From NCBI RefSeq assembly GCF_019038595.1, contig NZ_JAHOPF010000005.1, positions 248,001-312,000 of the forward strand: a stretch of DNA of 64,000 bases, given 5' to 3'. The DNA is from Kaistella soli. GTDB taxonomy: Bacteria; Bacteroidota; Bacteroidia; Flavobacteriales; Weeksellaceae. The translations under genes were made by a program, and so were the position numbers. The notes below the pieces were generated by a model. It saw nothing but the letters and a program-made list of their open reading frames with translations, was not told where the DNA came from and ran no database searches. Shown piece after piece: positions 1-7,875 of this stretch. Numbering within the stretch: position 1 is the stretch's first letter; each line of letters starts with the position of its first letter.

Positions 1-1367
1 TCGCAATTCTAGTTGCAAGTGTAAAATATTTGTTTTCAGACAATTACAAAGCAATTTACAACGACATGGTGGTTGGAAAAAGTGGTGACACCGTGCAAAT
101 TGCTTCGAAAAACATCAATGAAATGTCACCATCGGTGAAAGAAGCCCTGCTTTTGAAAGCTGCTTTTGACGAAAACAGAATTCATTATAAAACCGATTCA
201 GGAAAATCGAATGTAAAGGTTTACCGAGTTCAGGAAACGGATGGCGTTATCGGAACGTCGGAGACTGCGGTGAAAATCTGTCTTGGTTTAATTGGTATTA
301 TGACGCTTTTCATGGGCTTTATGAGTATCGCGGAAAAAGCAGGAGGAATCAATTTATTATCAAGATTAATTCAACCTTTCTTCTCCAAGTTATTTCCCGA
401 AATCCCTAAAAACCATCCATCTTTCGGACACATGCTGCTGAATTTTTCTGCCAATCTGCTCGGTTTAGATAATGCCGCAACTCCTTTTGGTTTAAAAGCA
501 ATGGAAAGTTTACAGACTTTAAATCCCGATAAGGACAGAGCCAGCAATTCGCAGATCATGTTCCTTTGCCTTCATGCAGGAGGTTTGACGCTGATTCCCG
601 TTTCTATTATTGCCATTCGGGCTTCCATGGGCTCCCATACTCCTACCGATATTTTTCTGCCGTGTATGATTGCAACTTTCGCGGCAACACTTGCAGCGAT
701 GATTGTTGTTTCCCTTTATCAGAAAATAAATCTGCTTCAGCCAGCTGTAATAGCGTACGTCGGCGGCATCGCCGCAATCATCGGATTATTAGTGGTTTAT
801 CTCGTAAGCTTAAGCAAAGAAGGTCTGGATAATTTCAGTATGTTACTAAGCAACGGGATTATTCTGCTCATATTTTTTGCGATCGTTTTGGGTGGGATTT
901 ACAAAAAAATAAATGTCTTTGATGCTTTTATCGACGGTGCGAAAGAAGGATTCTGGACCTGCGTAAAAATCATTCCGTATTTAGTGGGAATGCTGATCGC
1001 GATTTCCTTATTGAGAACTTCCGGCGTTTTCGACGTATTGATTGACGGGATGAAATGGGTCGCTGCTGTCGTTGGTTTTGACACCAGATTTGTGGACGGT
1101 TTACCAACCGCGTTAATTAAACCGCTTTCCGGCTCCGGTGCGAGAGGAATGATGGTGGATACGATGCAGACTTTCGGGGCAGACAGTTTCCAGGGAAGGC
1201 TGGCCGCAGTTTTACAGGGAAGTTCGGATACTACTTTTTATGTGATCGCAGTTTATTTTGGCGCCGTCGGAATTAAAAACACGAGATATACGGTAACCGC
1301 GATGCTTCTGGCAGATTTGGTTGGAATTATTACTTCTGTTATTCTGGCTTACCTTTTCTTTGCTTAA
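1..1367 (+). CDS. SpmA/SpmB-like fused membrane protein (nucleoside recognition/Gate domain), 5' end missing
   Basis: The reading frame is open from base 3 to the left window edge, so the N-terminus lies outside; a TTG at 30 is only an internal codon preceded by in-frame hydrophobic residues. The visible ~455 residues hold many membrane segments and two homologous halves: a SpmA-like part with the motif GLDNAATPFGLKAME and a SpmB-like part with KPLSGSGARGMM and GSSDTTFYV. In Bacillus these two proteins are separate and affect spore core dehydration; in Bacteroidetes a fused version is common although no spores form, so the transported substrate is unknown. Followed after 18 bp by a small hypothetical gene. 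Confidence 0.85.
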   Translation, partial: AILVASVKYLFSDNYKAIYNDMVVGKSGDTVQIASKNINEMSPSVKEALLLKAAFDENRIHYKTDSGKSNVKVYRVQETDGVIGTSETAVKICLGLIGIMTLFMGFMSIAEKAGGINLLSRLIQPFFSKLFPEIPKNHPSFGHMLLNFSANLLGLDNAATPFGLKAMESLQTLNPDKDRASNSQIMFLCLHAGGLTLIPVSIIAIRASMGSHTPTDIFLPCMIATFAATLAAMIVVSLYQKINLLQPAVIAYVGGIAAIIGLLVVYLVSLSKEGLDNFSMLLSNGIILLIFFAIVLGGIYKKINVFDAFIDGAKEGFWTCVKIIPYLVGMLIAISLLRTSGVFDVLIDGMKWVAAVVGFDTRFVDGLPTALIKPLSGSGARGMMVDTMQTFGADSFQGRLAAVLQGSSDTTFYVIAVYFGAVGIKNTRYTVTAMLLADLVGIITSVILAYLFFA

Positions 1368-1385
1368 TATTAAAAGATACTTAAA

Positions 1386-1778
1386 ATGATACACGATAAA
1401 GATTACATTATCAGGATTGTAAAACAATTTTCAGAATTTCTTTCAAAAATGATTCTGGGAGGAAAAAATGAAGGTGAACTTTCTGAATGGGAAAGAATTT
1501 TTGATACCAACATGAATGATACTTTCAAGATGGATTTCGATACGCTTTCATCGAAATCATCGGAGGAAATTATAGCGTTGGTGGAGGAAAAGGACAAATC
1601 CCATCACATCCCTTATTTTGAACTTTTGGGGCACTTATTTTACTTCAAAAACAGAGAGAACCAAAACAAAAATTTTGCAGAAAAAAGCAAAACCTTTTAT
1701 GAACTGTATCTGCAGAAAAGCGGAATATTTTCAATGCCCGTTGTTTCAAGAATCAATGAGTTAAAAGGTCAGCTGTAA
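1386..1778 (+). CDS. Small soluble protein of unknown function (possibly DUF6483-like)
   Basis: A 130-residue protein with no signal peptide or membrane segment. The first 30 residues (DYIIRIVKQFSEFLSKMILG) recall the start of DUF6483 proteins, which is recognition from memory and unverified. The rest is predicted mostly helical and charged. It starts 18 bp after the SpmAB-like gene and ends 40 bp before the TolC-like gene, so it is probably cotranscribed with the first. I cannot assign a function. Confidence 0.7.
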   Translation: MIHDKDYIIRIVKQFSEFLSKMILGGKNEGELSEWERIFDTNMNDTFKMDFDTLSSKSSEEIIALVEEKDKSHHIPYFELLGHLFYFKNRENQNKNFAEKSKTFYELYLQKSGIFSMPVVSRINELKGQL

Positions 1779-1818
1779 CATTTTATTAAAAACTCCGTCT
1801 TATTGTGTAAACTTCCTT

Positions 1819-3159
1819 ATGAAAAAAACTGCAGTTCTTTTGCTGAGCCTGATGTCCTTTTTTGCCTTTTCCCAGAAGAAATGGTCACTTCAGGAATGTG
1901 TGAATTACGCACTGGAAAATAACCTGCAGGTTCTTCAAAACCAACTCAATACCAAAACTCAGGATAACACGCTGCAGATTGCAAAAAGACAGTACCTACC
2001 TTCCGTTTCGGGCAACATTAACAATAGTGCGTCATTCGGTCAGGGACGGGATGTCTTTGGAAATACCAACAGGAACGATAATTTCAGCAACAGTGCCAAT
2101 ATCGGTGCCGATATTTTAGTTTTCAACAACGGCCGGTTAGAAAAAAACATCAGAAAAACGGAGTTTGAAGTTGAAGCAAGTAAATTTGATCTTGAAAAAA
2201 TTAAAAACGACATTTCTTTACAGATTGCGCAACAGTATTTATCTGTTTTACTGAACAGGGAGATCACAAAAATTTCGGAAAGCGCACTTGAAAATGCTGA
2301 TAAACTTTACAAAAGAGCAAAAATTACGACCGACGTCGGCACAACGCCACAGACGATTTTAGCTGAAGCCGAAGCTGCGCTGGCAAGGGAAAAACAAAAT
2401 GTAAAAACCGCGGAAATCAATACCAACAGAAGTTTATTTGCATTAGCAATGCTTCTTCAGCTTCCCGATTATAAAAACTTTGATGTACAGGAAGTTCCTC
2501 TCGAAAACATGCTTGATGCGCCACTTTTCACCGCAGAAAACATTATTACAAAAGCCTACGAAAATCAGCCTCAGCTGAAAGCAGCAGAAAGCCGAATAAA
2601 GTCTGCAGAAGCACAAACTGAAGTGACGAAAACCGCTTTCTGGCCAACGGTGACAGCAAATGCCGGCATTGGATCATCCTATTTTTATCTGATGAGTGCA
2701 GGAACTGATATTAATGGAAACAAAATTCAGCAAACCGGGTTTTTCAAACAGTATAAAGACAATTTTGGACAGCAGCTTGGTTTGTCAGCTAACATTCCTA
2801 TTTTCAATAAAGGAATTACGAAACTTCAGGTAGAACAGTCGAAAATTAATGAAGATATCGCAAAAACTTCTTTATTACAGCAAAAACAGGACGTCTTGCA
2901 GAATGTTCAGAAAGCCCAGTTTGATGCGGAAAGCAATTACCAAAATTATCTTGCAGCAGCAGAAGCCGAAAGAAGTTCAAAACTCGCACTGGACTTTGCG
3001 GAGAAAAGCTTTGCAGCAGGAAGAACTACCATTTACGATCTTAATATTGCCAGAAACAATTACGCAAATGCCCAGGGATCGGTAGCTCAGGCAAAATACA
3101 ACTATCTATTCAGCATGAAATTACTTAATTTCTATGCCGGCATTCCTTTAAGTCTTTAG
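1819..3159 (+). CDS. TolC family outer membrane efflux protein
   Basis: 446 residues with a cleavable signal peptide (MKKTAVLLLSLMSFFAFSQ, residues 1-19). The mature part begins with WSLQECVNYALENN, the typical start of Bacteroidetes OEP/TolC proteins, and has two similar halves of long amphipathic helices rich in A, E, K and Q, broken by beta-strand stretches near residues 55-90 and 275-330. It should form the trimeric outer-membrane channel of a tripartite RND or ABC efflux pump. No membrane-fusion or pump gene is adjacent in the visible window, so its partner is unknown. Confidence 0.92.
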   Translation: MKKTAVLLLSLMSFFAFSQKKWSLQECVNYALENNLQVLQNQLNTKTQDNTLQIAKRQYLPSVSGNINNSASFGQGRDVFGNTNRNDNFSNSANIGADILVFNNGRLEKNIRKTEFEVEASKFDLEKIKNDISLQIAQQYLSVLLNREITKISESALENADKLYKRAKITTDVGTTPQTILAEAEAALAREKQNVKTAEINTNRSLFALAMLLQLPDYKNFDVQEVPLENMLDAPLFTAENIITKAYENQPQLKAAESRIKSAEAQTEVTKTAFWPTVTANAGIGSSYFYLMSAGTDINGNKIQQTGFFKQYKDNFGQQLGLSANIPIFNKGITKLQVEQSKINEDIAKTSLLQQKQDVLQNVQKAQFDAESNYQNYLAAAEAERSSKLALDFAEKSFAAGRTTIYDLNIARNNYANAQGSVAQAKYNYLFSMKLLNFYAGIPLSL

Positions 3160-3220
3160 CCGGTTCTGAGGATTATTCTTAAATTGGTCACCGATTTTGT
3201 AATCACCGAATACTTTAAGA

Positions 3221-3811
3221 ATGTCCATCAAAAATCTAGAAAAATATTTGCCGGAACACACTTTTCCCTTTCTCAGAAAGTGGTTTGGCGAACATTATAT
3301 TCACATTAAAATCACGAGGGGAAGAAATTCAAAATTAGGTGATTACCGGAAAATGCCGGATAAATCCCATCAAATCACGATCAATTCAACCCTACAGCCA
3401 CAACTTTTCTTTTTTGTATTCACTCACGAACTTGCTCACCTTTTGGCATTTGAGAATTTCGGAGGCAGAATATCACCGCATGGAGCAGAATGGAAAAACA
3501 CTTTCAGAACGATGCTTCTGGAAAGTATTTCCATTTATTCGGACGATTTAAAACCAATAATTCTTAAATTTTCCAAGTCGCCGAAAGCTAATTTCATGTC
3601 GAGTCCGGATTTGGTAAGATACTTTCACATTGAAGATTACGAGGACGAAAGTTCTTATGTGGAAGACTTAAACGCAGGCGACCGCTTTATTTACCGTAAA
3701 CAGACTTATATCATTGAGGAGCTCCGTAAAAAAAACTATCTTTGTAAGAATCTCGATAACGGGAAAAAATATATTTTCAAACCTTTAGCAAGAGTAGAAA
3801 AAATAAGTTAA
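3221..3811 (+). CDS. SprT-like zinc metalloprotease-fold protein
   Basis: 196 residues. The zinc motif HELAH is at residues 69-73 and a third probable ligand, H87, lies in RISPHGAEW, the pattern of SprT/Spartan-type domains. The C-terminal part (about 130-196) has several beta-strands and the phrase RKKNYLCKNLDNGKKYIF, which may be a small zinc-free beta domain rather than the usual SprT zinc ribbon. SprT-like proteases in eukaryotes cleave DNA-protein crosslinks; the bacterial role is poorly known. It ends 2 bp before manC and is probably cotranscribed with it. Confidence 0.85.
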   Translation: MSIKNLEKYLPEHTFPFLRKWFGEHYIHIKITRGRNSKLGDYRKMPDKSHQITINSTLQPQLFFFVFTHELAHLLAFENFGGRISPHGAEWKNTFRTMLLESISIYSDDLKPIILKFSKSPKANFMSSPDLVRYFHIEDYEDESSYVEDLNAGDRFIYRKQTYIIEELRKKNYLCKNLDNGKKYIFKPLARVEKIS

Positions 3812-3813
3812 GC

Positions 3814-4896
3814 ATGTCTAAATCAAACAATTACTGCGTCATAATGGCAGGAGGAATTGGCAGCAGATTCTGGCCAATGAGTACACAGAAATATCCCAAA
3901 CAGTTTCAGGATATTTTGGGAACCGGAAGAACGATGATCCAGCAAACCTATGACAGAATCAGCCAAAGTGTTCCACCAGAGAACATCTTTGTGATCACTA
4001 ATAAAGAATATGTTTCCCTTACCGAACAGCAGCTTCCGGAACTCACAGCAGATAATATTGTAGGAGAACCGCTGATGAAAAATACAGCTGCCTGTAATAT
4101 TTATATGGCGAAAAAAATTGCAGCGATTAATCCGGATGCCAACATGATTGTTCTTCCGGCAGATCATTTAATTCTAAAAGAAAATATCTTTCTCCAGAAA
4201 GTGGAACTTGCATTCACTCTTGCAGAAAAAAACGATTATCTGATTACTTTAGGAATCACTCCGACACGTCCGGATACGGGTTATGGCTATATTCAGTTCG
4301 AAGAAAAAAAAGCCTCTGAGTACTTTAAAGTAAAAACTTTCACCGAAAAACCGAACCTTGAAATTGCCAAAACCTTTTTGGAAAGCGGCGATTTCCTCTG
4401 GAATGCGGGGATTTTTATCTGGAATGTAAAGTCCATTCTGGCGGCTTTTGACAAGCATCTTGATGAAATGTCACAACAATTTGTGAGTTGCGAGTACAAC
4501 AGCAAAGACGAAGAAAGATGCATTGAAATGATTTATCCGAAAGTGGCAAAAATATCAATTGACAACGGGATTTTAGAGAAGGCTAAAAATGTATATGTCA
4601 TCCCCGCAGATCTGGGCTGGAGCGATTTGGGAACCTGGACTTCAGTATATGAAAACGCCCATAAAGACCAGGACAATAACGCCATTAATTCCAAGCATAT
4701 CCTCACCTATAATTCTAAAGGGAACATCATCCGGCTTAAAAGCAGCAGCAAAGCTGCAATTATCGATGGAATGGAAAATTACATCATTGTAGATACCGAG
4801 AAAGCCCTTTTGATCTGTCCGAGAGAGAATGACCAGCTTATTAAAGAATATATTCACGATTTGAAAACCCTTAAAAAGGGGGAGAAATTTCTATAA
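3814..4896 (+). CDS. manC: Mannose-1-phosphate guanylyltransferase
   Basis: 360 residues, the length of single-domain enzymes without the C-terminal mannose-6-phosphate isomerase part. The nucleotidyltransferase signature GGIGSRFWPMS is at residues 13-23 followed by KYPKQF, with FVEKP-like TFTEKPN and the downstream LGWSDLGTW motif typical of GDP-mannose pyrophosphorylases. It makes GDP-mannose from mannose-1-phosphate and GTP for surface polysaccharide and glycan assembly. Begins 2 bp after the SprT-like gene and is followed by a clear terminator hairpin. The convergent neighbours are glycosyltransferases that could use such sugars. Confidence 0.93.
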   Translation: MSKSNNYCVIMAGGIGSRFWPMSTQKYPKQFQDILGTGRTMIQQTYDRISQSVPPENIFVITNKEYVSLTEQQLPELTADNIVGEPLMKNTAACNIYMAKKIAAINPDANMIVLPADHLILKENIFLQKVELAFTLAEKNDYLITLGITPTRPDTGYGYIQFEEKKASEYFKVKTFTEKPNLEIAKTFLESGDFLWNAGIFIWNVKSILAAFDKHLDEMSQQFVSCEYNSKDEERCIEMIYPKVAKISIDNGILEKAKNVYVIPADLGWSDLGTWTSVYENAHKDQDNNAINSKHILTYNSKGNIIRLKSSSKAAIIDGMENYIIVDTEKALLICPRENDQLIKEYIHDLKTLKKGEKFL

Positions 4897-4914
4897 AATA
4901 CCGCTGTAAAAATT

Positions 4915-4945
4915 AAATCCTTCCATAAAATCTGGAAGGATTTTT
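4915..4945. terminator. Intrinsic terminator between manC and GT9 gene
   Basis: Perfect 11-bp stem AAATCCTTCCA / TGGAAGGATTT with a 7-nt loop and T-run, directly after manC and before the end of the convergent glycosyltransferase gene. It may work in both directions because A-rich sequence precedes the stem. Confidence 0.85.
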
Positions 4946-4971
4946 ATACTTAATAACGAAAAGAAGTTACA

Positions 4972-5937
4972 CTAAATTTTAACGTTAATTTTCTGAATAT
5001 CAATTTCTTCCAGACACGCCCAGTCGCCACGATAACATGGCTTGTCACCGAAAACAGAGCATGGTCTGCACGTAAGATCTGTTATCTGAACAGCATCATT
5101 CTCATTTTGTCCATAACCTAAAAACCCCGCAAACGGATGGGTCGATCCCCAAATTGAAACACACCGTGTACCTACAAGACTTGCCAGATGCATGTTAGCC
5201 GAATCCATTGAAATCATGGTTTCCATTTCCGATATTTTCTTAAGTTCTTCCTTAATAGATAATTTCCCTGCAAAATTTTCTGTGTTGGGAATCTGTCTTA
5301 CCCAATTATCAAGAATTTCAATTTCAGATTTTCCGCCTCCGAAAAAATAAACTTTATGTTTTTTGGAAAGGATTTTTGCGAGTTCAAAGGATTTTTCAAG
5401 CGGAAGCATTTTTCCCTCATGCTGAGCGAACGGAGCAAATCCAACTCCGGATTTCTCTGCACAGACGGTTCTGTACTGATATGACAATTTAACCGAAAAG
5501 CCCATCTCCCTGAAAACATCGGCGTAACGTTCTGTATTTCGTTTCAGCGGTATTTTTTCAAGATTCCGGATATTGGTTAAATCTTCTTTTTCCTTTTTTC
5601 CCTTATTGATGATGGAAACCTTATATCCTTTCATCTTAAAAACCCTGCTAAGGATTTTAGTCCGTATAACATCATGTAAATCAGCTACATAATCTGGCTT
5701 AAAATCTTTCGTTAATTCCTTTGCCAATTTCCGGATTCCAAAAAATCCGCTGTATTCATCGATATCAACGCCTTTAAAGATAAGGTTCGGGATACCTTCA
5801 AACAGATCTTTAAAATTTTTGCGCGAAACCATTACGATTTCTACTCCTGGGTTTTGCTCCAGAAATTCGGTCAGAACAGGAACGGTCATCGCAACATCAC
5901 CAAAAGCAGAAAACCGGTATGCTAATATTTTGATCAC
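4972..5937 (-). CDS. Glycosyltransferase family 9 (ADP-heptose:LPS heptosyltransferase-like)
   Basis: 321 residues starting MIKILAYRFSAFGDVAMTVP, the N-terminal nucleotide-sugar transferase fold start of heptosyltransferases. The C-terminal donor-binding part has MDSANMHLASLVGTRCVSIWGSTHP, closely matching the GT9 consensus of a D-x-GxxH/M loop followed by WGxT. A cysteine cluster near the C-terminus (TCRPCSVFG...PCYRG) resembles the one seen in other GT9 proteins. It probably adds a sugar to LPS core or a related glycan. Its start codon overlaps the end of sufE by 4 bp (ATGA), so translation is likely coupled. Confidence 0.88.
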   Translation of the reverse strand: MIKILAYRFSAFGDVAMTVPVLTEFLEQNPGVEIVMVSRKNFKDLFEGIPNLIFKGVDIDEYSGFFGIRKLAKELTKDFKPDYVADLHDVIRTKILSRVFKMKGYKVSIINKGKKEKEDLTNIRNLEKIPLKRNTERYADVFREMGFSVKLSYQYRTVCAEKSGVGFAPFAQHEGKMLPLEKSFELAKILSKKHKVYFFGGGKSEIEILDNWVRQIPNTENFAGKLSIKEELKKISEMETMISMDSANMHLASLVGTRCVSIWGSTHPFAGFLGYGQNENDAVQITDLTCRPCSVFGDKPCYRGDWACLEEIDIQKINVKI

Positions 5938-6353
5938 TTTTTTAACTGATATGCGACCGCGTAAAACTTAATCTGTTTGGTCATTGCCATTAAACCGTTG
6001 GCTCTGGAAGGGGAAAGAAATTCCTGCAAACCGATATCGGAAATAAACTGAAAATCGGAATCTAAAATTTCCTGGGTGGAATGGCCGCTGTAAATAGAGA
6101 CCAAAAGGGAAACAATTCCTTTTGGTAAAATACCGTCAGAATCTGCATTGAAAAAGAGTTTTCCGTCTGTAAATTCAGCATCAATCCAAACTTTAGACTG
6201 GCAGCCTCTAATTAAATTTGAATCTGTTTTTTTGTCTTCGGGAAGTCCTTTCAGCTCTTTTCCGAGGTCGATAATATATTCGTATTTCTGTTCCCAGTCT
6301 TCAAGAAAGGCAAATTCTTCAACGATCTCCTGCTGTTTTTCTTTGATGGTCAT
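5934..6353 (-). CDS. sufE: SufE family sulfur-acceptor protein
   Basis: 139 residues with the SufE core: the active cysteine C51 in the phrase RGCQSKVW, and the C-terminal LSPSRANGLMAM motif. SufE accepts persulfide sulfur from the cysteine desulfurase SufS and passes it to the SufBCD scaffold for iron-sulfur cluster assembly. No other suf gene is nearby; here it is followed, with a 4-bp overlap, by a GT9 glycosyltransferase, an arrangement with no evident functional logic. A -7 promoter element lies 20 bp upstream of its start, so the pair can be transcribed apart from the upstream GT4 gene. Confidence 0.9.
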   Translation of the reverse strand: MTIKEKQQEIVEEFAFLEDWEQKYEYIIDLGKELKGLPEDKKTDSNLIRGCQSKVWIDAEFTDGKLFFNADSDGILPKGIVSLLVSIYSGHSTQEILDSDFQFISDIGLQEFLSPSRANGLMAMTKQIKFYAVAYQLKK

Positions 6354-6372
6354 CTTTCACTTTCAATTTGTG

Positions 6373-6380
6373 CAAAGATA
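6373..6380 (-). promoter_or_regulatory. -7 promoter element of sufE-GT9
   Basis: On the minus strand this reads TATCTTTG, an exact match to the Bacteroidetes -7 consensus TAnnTTTG, 20 bp before the sufE ATG. A clear -33 element was not identified. Confidence 0.6.
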
Positions 6381-6391
6381 AGAAATGTGTT

Positions 6392-7489
6392 TTAGAAATT
6401 TTCCTTCACCACTTTTCTGAACAACTCAATAATTTTGGGCTCTTCATTTTCCCAGCAAAGTATTCCGGCAGCGCGGTTTAAAGAATCTTTATAGAAATGT
6501 TTTCCGTTTTCCAGAACAGTAGTTACCTTTTCGGCAAGTTCACTGTGATGGGTAATTTTCTCTCCAGCCTGAAACCGGTCAATAACTTTCCGCATTTCGG
6601 GAAAATCTGAAACTACCACTGGAATCCTTGCCTGAATATAATCTGAAACTTTATTAGGCATGGAAAAATAATAACTTAAGCCGTTGTTTTCTTCAATACT
6701 CAAACCGACGTCGGCTTTATTAGTAATTTCTCTAAGATGTTCAGGCAGTAATTTTCCAAGAAATTTCACTTTACTTTCTAAATTTAAATTTTTAATCAAT
6801 GCCGAAAACTCTGCTTTTTTCGGTCCGTCACCGGCAATCCACAGTTCAGCATTTTCTATCTGTTTCATTGCCGGAATCATTTTATCCAAACCTCTGGAAG
6901 GATTGATGACTCCCTGATAAAGAATGATTTTTTTAGAATTGGCCTGGGAATAATTTTGAGGATTTTCTGTTTTCTGCGGAAAATTCTGTACGACCACCGG
7001 CCTTTCAATCTCGTAGGTTTTAGCAAACCAGTCCGCATAACTTTCACTTGCCGCCATCATGAATTTAAGTTTCGGAACGATGAAAGACTCCAGCGAACGC
7101 CAGATTTTCTGCGTAAACCTTCCGTTGACAGACGGCATTTCAGTAAAAATCTCATGACTGTCAAACACCAAAGGAATATTCAGTCTTTTTGAAATTAAAT
7201 AATTGGGCAAAAGTGTATCGAGATCGTTAGAGAGCAGAATAGTATTTTCATCTGCCTTTCTCAGCAATTCCTGATAAAGCCTCCTTTGGAATTCCACATA
7301 GGCAAACCGAAGAACGGTAGATTTTAAAACAATCCGGGAAAAAGGGTAAGGGCGCGCCATTTCGGGTAAACCGCCCCAGTTGTTGCCAATAAGTTCAGGT
7401 TCGAAACCGTTTTGAGATAATGTTCTGCAGACTTTTTCAACGCGTTGGTCTGTATATAAATTATTGAAAACACTTACCAAAACTTTCAT
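6392..7489 (-). CDS. Glycosyltransferase family 4 (GT-B fold)
   Basis: 365 residues starting MKVLVSVFNNLYTDQRVEKVCRTL, typical of group 1 transferases. The C-terminal half holds the donor-binding region: ILYQGVINPSRGLDKMI, WIAGDGPKKAEF, VKFLGKL and a D-VGLSIEE stretch where the EX7E acceptor/donor loop usually sits. It should transfer a sugar from an activated nucleotide donor to a surface glycan; acceptor and sugar cannot be read from sequence. It lies 9 bp after the small membrane protein gene on the same strand and probably shares its promoter. Confidence 0.88.
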   Translation of the reverse strand: MKVLVSVFNNLYTDQRVEKVCRTLSQNGFEPELIGNNWGGLPEMARPYPFSRIVLKSTVLRFAYVEFQRRLYQELLRKADENTILLSNDLDTLLPNYLISKRLNIPLVFDSHEIFTEMPSVNGRFTQKIWRSLESFIVPKLKFMMAASESYADWFAKTYEIERPVVVQNFPQKTENPQNYSQANSKKIILYQGVINPSRGLDKMIPAMKQIENAELWIAGDGPKKAEFSALIKNLNLESKVKFLGKLLPEHLREITNKADVGLSIEENNGLSYYFSMPNKVSDYIQARIPVVVSDFPEMRKVIDRFQAGEKITHHSELAEKVTTVLENGKHFYKDSLNRAAGILCWENEEPKIIELFRKVVKENF

Positions 7490-7498
7490 GGCAGAAAT

Positions 7499-7717
7499 TT
7501 AATCCTTTTTCACCAAATGATAAGCCTGAATGAAACAGAGAATTGCGTTCGGGATAATAATTGGCCAAAGATAGTCGCTGAAGATACCGTAGATTACAAA
7601 CAGAATACATCCAACAAGGTTCACAACACGTATTTTTTTTATGTCTTTCAGGATAAAACTCAGCACAATAAAAAAAGAAGCACCATAACCGATAAAGTTA
7701 GTAATTTCAGGACTCAT
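7499..7717 (-). CDS. Small inner membrane protein, YgjV/CBU_0592-like
   Basis: 72 residues with three hydrophobic segments (about 8-22, 30-48, 49-66). The pattern IGYGASFFIVLSFILKDI...RVVNLVGCILFVIYG matches my memory of the YgjV/CBU_0592 small membrane protein family. Function is unknown for the family. It is the first gene of a minus-strand unit running into the GT4 gene 9 bp downstream, with a -7 element 20 bp upstream. Confidence 0.7.
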   Translation of the reverse strand: MSPEITNFIGYGASFFIVLSFILKDIKKIRVVNLVGCILFVIYGIFSDYLWPIIIPNAILCFIQAYHLVKKD

Positions 7718-7736
7718 AGTTAATTTTTTAGGGAGA

Positions 7737-7744
7737 CAAACCTA
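7737..7744 (-). promoter_or_regulatory. -7 promoter element of the small membrane protein-GT4 unit
   Basis: Minus-strand sequence TAGGTTTG matches TAnnTTTG and sits 20 bp before the ATG at 7717. Confidence 0.6.
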
Positions 7745-7813
7745 ATCATTTTCAGCGAAATGGGAAAGTTTTTTCTGCCATAAAGTCATTATTTAATTTT
7801 GGTAAAGTATTTG

Positions 7814-7821
7814 TAACTTTG
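7814..7821 (+). promoter_or_regulatory. -7 promoter element of clpC
   Basis: TAACTTTG matches TAnnTTTG and lies 54 bp before the clpC ATG at 7876, giving a leader of roughly 50 nt. No CIRCE inverted repeat or other heat-shock operator was seen in the gap 7718-7875. Confidence 0.55.
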
Positions 7822-7875
7822 ATTATACAATTAAAGATGGATGAATATCTTTAATAATTATACTGAACAAATAAT

